Source: WVZH01 sp034430895 (GTDB taxonomy: Bacteria; Chloroflexota; Anaerolineae; Anaerolineales; E44-bin32). Taken from it: 64,000 bases of DNA. Each line of letters opens with the position of its first letter. Positions within the stretch are counted from its first letter, which is position 1. Made by a program: the position numbers and the translations under genes. The stretch lies in the NCBI GenBank assembly GCA_034430895.1, contig DAOUDW010000109.1:62001-126000 (forward strand), read 5' to 3'. Of this stretch, positions 54,009-63,040 are shown in pieces. The notes beneath the pieces are model-generated. The model saw only the letters and a program-made list of their open reading frames with translations, had not been told where the DNA came from and did no database searches.

Positions 54009-54692
54009 CTATGCCAGATACACCAACCCAAAGTAAATCATTTGTGCAAGATAGAAATGGGGGGTGATTTGCGGGAAGTCCCTTCGCCATAAATCCAATC
54101 GCAAGGTGACATACGCCAGCGCCCAGCCAATCCCTAACCAGGAGAGATAATTCCCCCAGGGGACACTGCCGTCCTGCCAGCGCCAATACCCCAGCTTGAC
54201 CGCACCCGGTTCCAGCACGATTTCGAAGATGAGCAGCAAGATCGCAATGGTCAGTGATCTACGCAGAACGCTGTCGCTTTGCAGTCGTGAAGGCAGTCGC
54301 CGTTCCAGCGCCGCCGCGGAGAGCAATAAGGTCAGCCAGGAAAAACCGATGGCGAGCGGTACGCCCGAAATTTGCGGCTGCAGTACGGAATGATATTGAT
54401 AGCGGCCGAAGATCCAACCCGTATGAACGCCGAACCACTCGAGTGACCAGGTGATGGCGACAACAGCGATGCTCCATCCGATACATTGCCGGCGCTCTTT
54501 CTTACGATTCAAACCCGAATCGTTTCCCCTGCAGTATGACCAGGCATACTCACAAACGATCCAGATTCCCAGTCCGATCAACATCCAACTTGTTATCGAC
54601 AGCAATATCGAGGCATAGCTTCCCTCCACGTGAACCACAGCCCCGACGATAAGTAAAAAATAAAGAATGAAAATTCGAAGCTTCTCGAACAA
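54009..54692 (-). CDS. cruF: CruF-like carotenoid hydratase (DUF422)
   Basis: 227 aa, seven or so membrane helices. Signature segments SLEWFGVHTGWIFGRYQY and GVPLAIGFSWLTLLLS, and a C-terminal DGSVPWGNYLSWLGIGW, match the CruF/bisanhydrobacterioruberin hydratase family, which adds water across the 1,2 double bond of acyclic carotenoid ends. It lies 51 bases downstream of the desaturase gene on the same strand, giving a two-gene carotenoid block. The precise product is not determinable here. Confidence 0.85.
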   Translation of the reverse strand: MFEKLRIFILYFLLIVGAVVHVEGSYASILLSITSWMLIGLGIWIVCEYAWSYCRGNDSGLNRKKERRQCIGWSIAVVAITWSLEWFGVHTGWIFGRYQYHSVLQPQISGVPLAIGFSWLTLLLSAAALERRLPSRLQSDSVLRRSLTIAILLLIFEIVLEPGAVKLGYWRWQDGSVPWGNYLSWLGIGWALAYVTLRLDLWRRDFPQITPHFYLAQMIYFGLVYLA

Positions 54693-54743
54693 TGGACAAC
54701 CTATTTTAATTCAATCCTTCGTCGACTTGAATACATCAAGTCC

Positions 54744-56231
54744 TCAGGCTGAATCCTGAAAATCCTGTCGGATCACCCGTTCGGTCGCTTCGGCTGTCAG
54801 CATCACACCAGGCACCCCGGCGCCGGGATGGGTGCTGGCACCTACCAGATACAATCCATTCACATCCTCACATCGATTCTGCGGGCGGAATATGGCAGAT
54901 TGTGAAAATATTGGCTCCAATCCCCAGGGAGCGCCCAAATGACTGGCTCGCTGCTGGGCGAAATCCTGCGGGGTAAAGACGATCTTTACCTCGATTGCAT
55001 CCTGCAAGCCATCCAGACCAAAATCATGCTCCAGGAATTCCAACACTTTTTGGCCAAAGGGCTCCGCCGCCATCTCCCAATCCACATTACCAGACAGGTT
55101 GGTTACCGGAATGAGTACATACATGCTCTCACAACCAGGAGGTGCCATCGCTGCATCGGTTCGAGAAGGAACGTGCAGGTACATCGAAAAATCTTCGGGA
55201 AGGATATGCCGATCGAAGATATCCTTCACCAATGTGCGATAGCGTTCCGAAAGAATCAGAGTGTGGTGGCGCAGCTGAGGAAATTTCTTGCGCACACCCA
55301 GATAGAGCATAAATGCACTCATGCCGTAGCGAACACGGCGGAGACGTCGGTCGGTCCATTTGCGACGATACTTCGGCGCAAGCAGGGTTTCGTACGTATG
55401 CTGAAGATCGGCATTGGAAACCACAGCGTCCGCGCGAAAGATTTTTTGACTCGTTACAATGCCACATGCACGGCGATCTTCTACGAGGATTTGCACGGCT
55501 TCATGATTGGTGTGAATCTCTCCCCCCAGATTCCGAAACACCGCCGCCAGCGCTTCGACCAAACTGTACATCCCGCCGCGCGAATACCACACCCCTTCGG
55601 TCTTTTCCAAATAGGGAATCATCTGGTAAACCGCTGGTACGCGAAAAGGGCTTCCACCGAGGAAAAGTGGGTGAAAGCTGAAGGCGAAGCGATGTCGGAA
55701 ATCGCGGAAATAGCGGGTCGATAAATAATAGGCCGGTAGAAAAGCCCGCAGTTTCAAGGCTTGCGGAATGAACTTAAGCATCGTCAGCCAGCTGTCAAAG
55801 GGGCGCGATCCATACCCTTGCTCGACGATAAAACGATAGATCCCACCCGAATGAGCGATGAACTGCTCATATTTCCTGGCATCCCATGGATTGAACTGGG
55901 ACATGCGCTCCCTCATGCGATCGCTGTCTCCGCTGTAATCGAGATAACTGCCATCATGGAAGTAAATGCGGTAGAAGGGATCGAGCGGGATAAGCTCCAG
56001 ATGGTCCTCCATACGCTCACCGGCACAGGTGAACAACTTGCGCACGATGCCGGGCGCGGTAAAGAGTGAGGGACCCATATCGAAGGTGTAGCCACGCTGC
56101 TTGCGCTGCGAGGCGTGACCTCCAATTTGGTCGCTTTTTTCCAGAATGGTTACCTGGTAGCCCTTCGACTGCAGGCGAATGCCCAAGGACAAACCACCCA
56201 GCCCTGTCCCGATGATAACCAATTTCTTCAT
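54744..56231 (-). CDS. crtI: CrtI-family carotenoid (phytoene) desaturase
   Basis: 495 aa. FAD Rossmann motif IIGTGLGGLSLGIRL (about residues 6-20), followed by QIGGHASQRKQRGYTFDMGPS; C-terminal GLYLVGASTHPGAGVPGVML is the CrtI-type bacterial desaturase signature. It introduces or isomerises double bonds in phytoene-derived carotenoids. CrtI, CrtD and CrtN-type activities cannot be told apart by reading; adjacency to CruF, whose product CrtD often desaturates further, makes CrtD an alternative. No phytoene synthase is in the window. Confidence 0.9.
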   Translation of the reverse strand: MKKLVIIGTGLGGLSLGIRLQSKGYQVTILEKSDQIGGHASQRKQRGYTFDMGPSLFTAPGIVRKLFTCAGERMEDHLELIPLDPFYRIYFHDGSYLDYSGDSDRMRERMSQFNPWDARKYEQFIAHSGGIYRFIVEQGYGSRPFDSWLTMLKFIPQALKLRAFLPAYYLSTRYFRDFRHRFAFSFHPLFLGGSPFRVPAVYQMIPYLEKTEGVWYSRGGMYSLVEALAAVFRNLGGEIHTNHEAVQILVEDRRACGIVTSQKIFRADAVVSNADLQHTYETLLAPKYRRKWTDRRLRRVRYGMSAFMLYLGVRKKFPQLRHHTLILSERYRTLVKDIFDRHILPEDFSMYLHVPSRTDAAMAPPGCESMYVLIPVTNLSGNVDWEMAAEPFGQKVLEFLEHDFGLDGLQDAIEVKIVFTPQDFAQQRASHLGAPWGLEPIFSQSAIFRPQNRCEDVNGLYLVGASTHPGAGVPGVMLTAEATERVIRQDFQDSA

Positions 56232-56389
56232 GCGTTATAATCGCCTCTCGGACAGATTACATTCGTGACTGAAATCATCTTGCCACATCGATTGCCACTA
56301 GGGAATCGGGTCGTGAAAGAGTCTGCCGTCCTTAGCGTACAGCTATGCACATTCAAAGTAAATCGACACACGAAACACAGATAAGTCTT

Positions 56390-57001
56390 CTACTGTAATC
56401 GCGGGAAAAAACGGCCGGTTCGCTGCATATAACTGCGGTATTCCTCTCCAAACTGTTCGATCATCATTGTTTCTTCTCTGCTGGCAACACGATTGAAGAA
56501 GGGCATCATGACGACCGCCAGGACGAGAAGCGGCCAGACCGCAGAAATCAGCGAAAGGCCCACAAAAAGGAAACTCAGAGCTGAATACATCGGATGCCGT
56601 ACCCATCGATACGGTCCCTCCATAATCAATTCATGCCGATCCTGGACTTGCAGCGTGGTCGACCAGAACTCTCGAAGGGTATCGTGTACCCATACCAGCA
56701 AGGGCAGACTTATAATCCCCAGCCCAACGCCCAACCAGCGCAGCCAGTCCGGCAGGGAAACGACTATCCAACTTGACTCGCCGTTATCAAGTGCATAGAA
56801 CACGATCAGGGCCAACATTCCCAGGAAAGTGATGGGACGTAACATCAGGCTCAACCAGCCCTCCCGATCGACAGCATCCTCGTCCGCGAACCAGCTGCAG
56901 TGACCGGCCTTCCTGGCTTTCCAGCCGAAATAGCCGCGTATGGCCAACAAGGCAGCAAAAAGTACAAAGAAGATGATCTTCAAGACCGGTTCCATATTCA
57001 A
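56390..57001 (-). CDS. Isoprenylcysteine carboxyl methyltransferase-family membrane protein
   Basis: 203 aa, five predicted membrane helices. The C-terminal PEMT/ICMT signature GPYRWVRHPMYSALSFLFVGLS (cut: GPYRWVRHPMY) and REETMMIEQFGEEYRSYMQR is clear. Family members methylate lipids or prenyl-type substrates with SAM at the membrane; bacterial substrates are mostly unknown. It lies upstream of the carotenoid genes on the same strand, about 160 bases away, so a lipid or carotenoid target is conceivable. Confidence 0.87.
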   Translation of the reverse strand: MNMEPVLKIIFFVLFAALLAIRGYFGWKARKAGHCSWFADEDAVDREGWLSLMLRPITFLGMLALIVFYALDNGESSWIVVSLPDWLRWLGVGLGIISLPLLVWVHDTLREFWSTTLQVQDRHELIMEGPYRWVRHPMYSALSFLFVGLSLISAVWPLLVLAVVMMPFFNRVASREETMMIEQFGEEYRSYMQRTGRFFPRLQ

Positions 57002-57032
57002 GTTACTCCCTTTCTTTGTGGAACAACGTATC

Positions 57033-58058
57033 CTAAAAATACCAGCGTCGATAGGTCGTCATGGTTTGTAAGAAGCCGAACTGGACCAACGTAGTAACCG
57101 TCGCTGAAAACTGACTGATGTAGAAATAGTACATTTGCAGGGCAACCAGGGACAATAAAAATCCTAAAATGGCGAACTTTAAACCCGTTTCTTCCCTGCG
57201 GGAAAACCAGGCGATCACGGCAATCAACATCAGGACACCGACCACGCTTTGAATGCCGATTAACGCGTCACGCCACCGCAGCACCTGTGGATTCAGGTTT
57301 GTTCCACTATGAACCAGCACTACGATGTAGCCAATCACTGCCAGCAGCCACAGGATCAATATCGTTGCGACGATCATGCTGTGCACCCGACGACCCAAAC
57401 GCATGCCGATCGAATCCGTCCAGCGAACAATCCGTTTCAAGAGACTCAGTCTCGCCGTGGGCAGGTGAGATTTTTGCCCTTCGAGAAATTCGTTGAGTAC
57501 CCGCGCCATGGATTTGATCTCCTCCCGATCCGACCACATGGCGATAGCCAGCTGCGTTTCGATCCGCTCCGCCTCTGCCCTGTCCAAATCGCCGTCTAAC
57601 AAATCCTGGAAACCATCCAGGACGTTGTACATGGCCTGACGGGGATCAGCATGGCGGGCGCGCCGGAAAACAACGAAAACAAATACGCAGAGCAGGAAGA
57701 AACCGTAAATCAGCGATGCGGCCGGTGGATAGAAGTAATCGTTGTTCTGGGTGATGAACTTCCCCACCTCGTCGATGAAAAGGCCGATGCCGATCCCGCT
57801 GAGAACCGCACTGGTTTGTAGCGTCCAGCGGTTGGCCATGGTCAAGGGCAGCAGCACGGCGATGAAGAGAAACAACCCACCCCAAAGCGCATGGGCGATG
57901 TGCAGGATGTCGTTGCCGAGCTGCGGAAATCCGGTCAGATGGAGAAAGGCTCGTGTAAAAACTACTGTGCCGGCAAAGGCAACGAGGGAGAAGAACAAGT
58001 ACTCTTCCGCACGCTCCCGCCGGACGATCGAATTGATCTTGCTGTGATCGTTGCTCAT
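57033..58058 (-). CDS. Multi-helix membrane protein, function unknown
   Basis: 341 aa from the ATG at 58058 with GAAGGG upstream; an alternative in-frame ATG at 58085 begins MDDQV. About seven membrane helices in two groups (residues about 20-145 and 235-330), separated by a cytoplasmic helical segment with charged residues (DGDLDRAEAERIETQLAIAM). SGIGIGLFIDEVGKFITQNN is a conserved-looking intramembrane motif with acidic and amide residues. No family assigned. Confidence 0.65.
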   Translation of the reverse strand: MSNDHSKINSIVRRERAEEYLFFSLVAFAGTVVFTRAFLHLTGFPQLGNDILHIAHALWGGLFLFIAVLLPLTMANRWTLQTSAVLSGIGIGLFIDEVGKFITQNNDYFYPPAASLIYGFFLLCVFVFVVFRRARHADPRQAMYNVLDGFQDLLDGDLDRAEAERIETQLAIAMWSDREEIKSMARVLNEFLEGQKSHLPTARLSLLKRIVRWTDSIGMRLGRRVHSMIVATILILWLLAVIGYIVVLVHSGTNLNPQVLRWRDALIGIQSVVGVLMLIAVIAWFSRREETGLKFAILGFLLSLVALQMYYFYISQFSATVTTLVQFGFLQTMTTYRRWYF

Positions 58059-58296
58059 ACGCGTTCCCTTCACTTGATCATCCATGTTTCTGAGGCAAAC
58101 CTGCGATCGCCACATCAACGCGCGGTCGATTAGAGATTATACATGCTTGCGTTAATCACTGGAATCAAATAAATCTAACTCGAAGAAAACGACCCCTCGA
58201 GAATTATGGCATCAAAGCGGAATCCTTTGCAGCGGCGCGTTGTAAGTGTCTGGAAAGCCGCCAACAGTGGGATCTTCTTAGATTAAACGCCCATAC

Positions 58297-58848
58297 CTAC
58301 AACTTCCCCGTAACGACGGTGGGTTGAAATCCGGCGATGGCGGCGAGCTTCTCAATGAACTTTGGACGGAGCATGGGCCAGTTCCAAAATTTGATCGCCA
58401 GGTTGCCAAAACCCCAGGCCGGCTCGATGGACCAATCGACGAGACAGACGACATGCAGGCATTTCGGGCAGGCAACCGAAACGTGATCCTCTCCCTCGTG
58501 CCAGCCCGAGATCGCATCGTACATATCCTCTCCCGGGGTAAATTCGTTGGCACACTTTGGGCATGTCGCTTCGAAACTTCCCTGCGGATCGATCTCTACG
58601 ATCCGCCCCAGCGAGATTTCGACACCATTCGTGGACAGAGAGAAAAGATGAGGGTTGGGAACATCAACGGCAATCGCATAACCGGGTCCAGGGGCGTAGC
58701 TCGGTCTTCGAGCACCAGGAGTACAATCCGACGTCTTCGCATCGATGATTTGCTCGGCGACCAGATAGTTCCGCAAATGCCGCCCCAGCATGGACGGCGC
58801 CTGATCCGGCGGGATATTAAAGACAAGCGCCTGGAAATTCATGCTCAT
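58297..58848 (-). CDS. Hypothetical protein with zinc-ribbon Cys pairs
   Basis: 183 aa, soluble. Two CxxC pairs, ATCPKCANEF and VACPKCLHVVC, about 32 residues apart (residues about 95-130), probably bind one zinc. N-terminal MSMNFQALVFNIPPDQAPSM is otherwise uninformative. C-terminal WGFGNLAIKFWNWPML is aromatic-rich and conserved-looking. I recognise no family. The gene sits between the multi-helix membrane protein and the C_GCAxxG_C_C protein, all on the minus strand. Confidence 0.6.
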   Translation of the reverse strand: MSMNFQALVFNIPPDQAPSMLGRHLRNYLVAEQIIDAKTSDCTPGARRPSYAPGPGYAIAVDVPNPHLFSLSTNGVEISLGRIVEIDPQGSFEATCPKCANEFTPGEDMYDAISGWHEGEDHVSVACPKCLHVVCLVDWSIEPAWGFGNLAIKFWNWPMLRPKFIEKLAAIAGFQPTVVTGKL

Positions 58849-58886
58849 GCAAACTCCCCCATCCTCATACGAGAAAAGCTTATCCC

Positions 58887-59336
58887 CTATCCCAGATCAG
58901 GATCATCAAGCAACGCCATGACCATGCGGGTGGTCGCTTGCGTGTATTCCAAACAGTGTTCACGCATATTCTCTGCATGATACTTTTGGAGACCTTCTTC
59001 CGTTCCCAGATCCAGGCCGAGGAGCTCGGAGCAGCCGGTCGATCCAAATTGTGCCTCGAAATCCTGGCGCAATTTAATCACGCGCGAGTATGTTTCGTTC
59101 ACTGGCCCCCCGGGGAGACTTCTCCCAGTAAGCATGCCGATACTCAGGATCCCACCACTGAGCGCACCACATTGACCGTTTGTCCTCGCCATGCCGCTGC
59201 AAAAACCCGTGGCGATCTTGGGGATCAAATCAGATTGGACTCCCTTTGCTTCCGCAACGGCAAGTAAAACACTTTCGGCACACCAATAGCCGGATTCCAA
59301 ATATTCCCGGCTTCGCTTCGACACTTGATCATCCAT
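58887..59336 (-). CDS. C_GCAxxG_C_C family putative redox protein
   Basis: 149 aa. The defining cysteines are present in order: GYWCAESV, GFCSGMARTNGQCGALSGG, GCSELLGLD, and a late EHCLEYT. The family is annotated from its Cys pattern, is thought to be redox active or metal binding, and often co-occurs with oxidoreductases. AAGGAT precedes the ATG. Function in the cell is unproven. Its first 15 coding bases equal those of the alternative start of the 57033 gene. Confidence 0.88.
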   Translation of the reverse strand: MDDQVSKRSREYLESGYWCAESVLLAVAEAKGVQSDLIPKIATGFCSGMARTNGQCGALSGGILSIGMLTGRSLPGGPVNETYSRVIKLRQDFEAQFGSTGCSELLGLDLGTEEGLQKYHAENMREHCLEYTQATTRMVMALLDDPDLG

Positions 59337-59459
59337 GCGATTATCCTTTCGACTGCGGTTCGAGGCACAACCCGATCACCTGAATCGGGAGATAAATATC
59401 GTATTGCACGCCACCCTGCAAACCTTAGAATGAATGTCGAGCTTCAAGTTTATCACGAG

Positions 59460-60743
59460 CTAAACAACGGGTGAAACCACTTCCGCTTCAGCCACCGGCT
59501 CCATCCGGGTCCCAACCAGATATGCCAGCGCCGCACCCACAGCGAACAGAACGATGTTGATCATGAAGGGCAGATTCTTATTCAATTCCGAAAGCGTACC
59601 CGCTATCCAACCAAACGGCGATGTGAAGAAGATGATACCCACCTGTAGAATCGCCTGTATGCGTGCACGTTCTTCTGCACGAATCGCCAATACGGTCAGC
59701 CGATCGACGAGTGGGCCAACGGCTGCAATACAACAAGCCTCCAATACCACGCTGAATATCAAGACAGCATAACCCCGCTCGGGGGCAGTGATCAGCACCA
59801 CTTGACTGATGCCAAAGACGAGAAAACCGATTACCATGGGCAGTGTGAAGTGCATCTTGTTAAGGCGCGGCATCACGAAAAAGAAGAACAACAACATGAT
59901 GGCGGCTTTAATAAAAGTGAAAATGGCAATATGCTCAGCAGGAATGTGCAGTTTCTCGGTCACGATAATGGCCCAGAAATTATTGCTGATAAGCATGGCA
60001 ACACTGATTACGAACATGATACCGCCCGTGTACAACGTCCGAGGTGTATGCAGCAATTCGGAGAAAACGCCCTTGTAGCCTCGCAGCACGTAAAATATGC
60101 TTTGCTCGCGCGTTTCCTGCAAACGATTTTTTCCCTGTGCAGTCTCCTCAGTATATCGATACGTGATGATGGCTTTCAACGTGAACATGAAAGCCGCAAA
60201 GAAATATAACCCGCGCATTGTCGGTACAAGCGTAAATATCCCGATCAACAGCAACGTTAACGGAGCGAGAAGCCCCACCCACAAATTGGCGATGTAGATC
60301 CAGGTGTAGATGTCGATCAGGTGATCGGGTTCGGCATCCTCTACCAGTAAACACGTCCACGAATTTTGTGTGATGCGCCAGAGGCTGTTGAATATGGCGG
60401 CCGCCAGAAAATACCAGAAATTTTGCGCCAACGCTGATATCAAAGCCGGGACCGACCAGCAGAGAATATCGAAGATCAAAGTCGTACGACGGCGTCCGAG
60501 CTTATCCGTAACCACGCCGCTAAACAAGGCGAGGACGATCTGGAAACCCCAACTGATGGAAAGGATCAGACCAATCTCCTGCTCGGCAAGCCCCAGGGCC
60601 AGCATGTAAATCGAAACGTATGGGCTATATAGATTAAAAGGGATGCCCCACAAAGGTTCGGTATAGATACAGGCGCGCGGGTTTCCACGCAGGTTTTTAA
60701 GAAAGGTGAAAAGGGAATGGTTTTTCACTGCACGAACCGACAT
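59460..60743 (-). CDS. Major facilitator superfamily transporter
   Basis: 427 aa with twelve predicted membrane helices. The loop 2-3 motif SGVVTDKLGRRRTTLIFD is the MFS signature. Substrate specificity cannot be read; the sequence is of the general drug/sugar-permease type. Diverges from the sulfatase-family gene at 60985, with 240 bases between them that contain a 22-base dyad (60942-60963). Confidence 0.9.
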   Translation of the reverse strand: MSVRAVKNHSLFTFLKNLRGNPRACIYTEPLWGIPFNLYSPYVSIYMLALGLAEQEIGLILSISWGFQIVLALFSGVVTDKLGRRRTTLIFDILCWSVPALISALAQNFWYFLAAAIFNSLWRITQNSWTCLLVEDAEPDHLIDIYTWIYIANLWVGLLAPLTLLLIGIFTLVPTMRGLYFFAAFMFTLKAIITYRYTEETAQGKNRLQETREQSIFYVLRGYKGVFSELLHTPRTLYTGGIMFVISVAMLISNNFWAIIVTEKLHIPAEHIAIFTFIKAAIMLLFFFFVMPRLNKMHFTLPMVIGFLVFGISQVVLITAPERGYAVLIFSVVLEACCIAAVGPLVDRLTVLAIRAEERARIQAILQVGIIFFTSPFGWIAGTLSELNKNLPFMINIVLFAVGAALAYLVGTRMEPVAEAEVVSPVV

Positions 60744-60941
60744 AAAAGTTTACTCCTGTACACATTGCACAACGGCGTGAATTATACCTTTGTCCAGCAC
60801 CCAAAATTAGGGAAAATGATCATTCACAATCTTCGCATATTTACCATCAACCTCCGGGCAAGCGTAACGACCCTATGGCTTTGGTGTTTTTCGGCTTGAA
60901 GTTGTAACGATTCTTGCTTCCACGCACAAATGGTTTCGCAC

Positions 60942-60963
60942 GATGGTCAAATCAGTGACCATC
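60942..60963. promoter_or_regulatory. Dyad symmetric site upstream of the sulfatase-family gene
   Basis: GATGGTCA (60942-60949) and TGACCATC (60956-60963) are perfect inverted repeats with a 6-base spacer, ending 21 bases before the start codon. Its size fits an operator for a helix-turn-helix dimer, but a hairpin in the mRNA is equally possible. Confidence 0.5.
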
Positions 60964-60984
60964 TCTTCTGCAAAGGTATAGAGA

Positions 60985-62913
60985 ATGGAAAAATCCGATC
61001 GACAGTTTTCCTGGCGGTTGCTATTTTCGCAGACGATCCTGATCGTATTCGCCTACGCCTTCATGGAGTGGCTCTTCTTTGCCACCAAACCTTCCTTCAT
61101 GGATGCTCTCCCGCTGGGGAAGAAATTGGAAATTTTCCTTCTTACCGGTCTCATACCAGCAATGGCGGCTGCAGCTATACTGATGTTGCTGCGCATCATG
61201 GCCTGGATTCCGGGACCGTTCAAGCGCTTTCAGGTATTCATCCGTCTGGGAACGGTACTGCCTTCGGTCGTCGCGGCAGTTTTGAGTATCTTGTTGCTCG
61301 ACAATTTCACCAAGACTGTATTTCAGGTAGGCATCGCAACATCTCGAAATACCATACGGGCGGGATACGGCATACTGGCGGTGTTGCTTTTCATCCTCTG
61401 GTACCGACATTTCCTTAACCGCATCCGTTTCCCCACCGTGCACTTCCCAGCAAGTGAAAACCCAACCGGTACACATCATCTGCCCACGCGGAATACCATC
61501 CAAGTTCTATCGGCCATCGCCCTGGTCCTGACAGCGCTCTGCATTGGAATCACCCGCATTGCCGCAGCGACAGAGATCCTGGGCAGTGAAGTTACGCTCC
61601 TGGACCGCTCACCGCATATCATCCTCATCGGCGGAGATGGCACAACCGCCTTTAACATGTCGCTCTACGGGTACGAACGCGAGACAACACCCAATCTGGC
61701 CAAGTTGGCGGAAACGGGCCTGCTTGCGGAGAATAATTTCACCAACTCTTCCAGCAGTACTGGATCGATTGTCTCCATTATGACAAGCAAATACCCAACC
61801 GACACACGCGTACTCTACTCCCCCAACATTCTGCAGGGAGAGGACGCCGTCCAGCACCTGCCGGGAATATTGCAGCGCGCTGGCTACACCACCATCCAAA
61901 TCGGTTTTCCTTACTATGTTGACGCCTATGACGTAAACCTGCAGGAGGGATTCGACACAGTCAACGGTCGTGCAATGGGACAAAGCGAAATCGCCAGCTT
62001 TTCCCGTCAATATCACCTGGAGGATCTCGGCTATTTCCTGCCGCGTCTCTGGGAACGCGTCACGGATCGAGTGCTGCACATCTTCTTCATCCGCGAGATG
62101 CAGGACCCTTATCTTGAAGTAATCCAGGCCGTCGATCCGAATACGCAGCTAAAAATCAGTGATCTGCAACGAATCGATCAATTAATTACTCAGATCCGCG
62201 CAACGGACACACCGCTTTTCATCCACGTACATCTCATGAACACACACGGCCCCAAGTTCTATCCAGCAAAGCAAGTATTTTCGGCTGGCATGACTCAGCA
62301 TCAAGATTGGGTGAGCGAATTCTTCGACGACTCCGTCTTGGAATACGACGCCTTTATCGGCAGAATCATGAATGTGCTAGAGAGCGACGGATTGATGGAT
62401 CAAACCATCTGGATCGTGTACTCGGATCACGCCAATGGCTGGCGTGCAGACGACCGCATTCCGCTGCTGTTCCATTTCCCCAACGGCGACTTCGCCGGAC
62501 GGATTGCGGATAACACCCAGAATATCGACATCGCCCCGACCGTCCTGGATTATTTGGGAATGGAAACACCCACCTGGATGTCCGGGAAATCGTTGATCGA
62601 CGGGAAACGATCTCCGCTACGGTCGATCTTCAGCGCCGGCGTGGTAGGCGTACAATGCGAACCTCCAGACTGGTGGTGTGAGATCGACGCTTCTCGCACA
62701 TCTACTTCCTTCAATCAGTTTGGATACATTCAATTGGTCGTCTGTCAGGGATTATATCGATTGGAGTTAAACACGAATGAGTTCACCGAGTATCTTGTGC
62801 CAGCGCATACAAGCCCCTGTTTAGAATCCCACCTACTGACCGAAGAAGAAGCCCGCCGGATTATCCTGGACCATCTCAGCACGTATGGGTTCGATGTTTC
62901 ATCATTGGAATGA
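60985..62913 (+). CDS. Membrane-anchored sulfatase/phosphoglycerol transferase-family enzyme
   Basis: 642 aa. Five N-terminal membrane helices (about residues 10-195) are followed by an extracytoplasmic alkaline phosphatase-fold domain: HIILIGGDGTTAFNMSLYGY (metal-site region), ETTPNLAKLAETG, FTNSSSSTGSIVSIM with candidate Thr or Ser nucleophile, and IVYSDHANGW near the end. The layout resembles lipoteichoic acid synthase and LPS phosphoethanolamine transferases. The conserved sulfatase CxPxR is absent, so it is a transferase- or hydrolase-type relative acting on lipid or wall polymers. Confidence 0.85.
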   Translation: MEKSDRQFSWRLLFSQTILIVFAYAFMEWLFFATKPSFMDALPLGKKLEIFLLTGLIPAMAAAAILMLLRIMAWIPGPFKRFQVFIRLGTVLPSVVAAVLSILLLDNFTKTVFQVGIATSRNTIRAGYGILAVLLFILWYRHFLNRIRFPTVHFPASENPTGTHHLPTRNTIQVLSAIALVLTALCIGITRIAAATEILGSEVTLLDRSPHIILIGGDGTTAFNMSLYGYERETTPNLAKLAETGLLAENNFTNSSSSTGSIVSIMTSKYPTDTRVLYSPNILQGEDAVQHLPGILQRAGYTTIQIGFPYYVDAYDVNLQEGFDTVNGRAMGQSEIASFSRQYHLEDLGYFLPRLWERVTDRVLHIFFIREMQDPYLEVIQAVDPNTQLKISDLQRIDQLITQIRATDTPLFIHVHLMNTHGPKFYPAKQVFSAGMTQHQDWVSEFFDDSVLEYDAFIGRIMNVLESDGLMDQTIWIVYSDHANGWRADDRIPLLFHFPNGDFAGRIADNTQNIDIAPTVLDYLGMETPTWMSGKSLIDGKRSPLRSIFSAGVVGVQCEPPDWWCEIDASRTSTSFNQFGYIQLVVCQGLYRLELNTNEFTEYLVPAHTSPCLESHLLTEEEARRIILDHLSTYGFDVSSLE

Positions 62914-62972
62914 GTTGGTAGACAATCAGATTAGGAAGATAGGATAACACGTGGATAACGTTATAAAAATAA

Positions 62973-63017
62973 AAATCACGATGTTGCGATCTCATTGAAA
63001 TCGCAACATCGTGATTT
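62973..63017 (-). terminator. Perfect 18-bp inverted repeat between convergent genes
   Basis: AAATCACGATGTTGCGAT (62973-62990) and ATCGCAACATCGTGATTT (63000-63017) with a 9-base loop. On the minus strand TTTTTATTTTTATAA follows, so it terminates the heliorhodopsin transcript; it may also stop the opposite one. Confidence 0.9.
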
Positions 63018-63040
63018 ACGAATACTGCCGAAGTTGGGGT

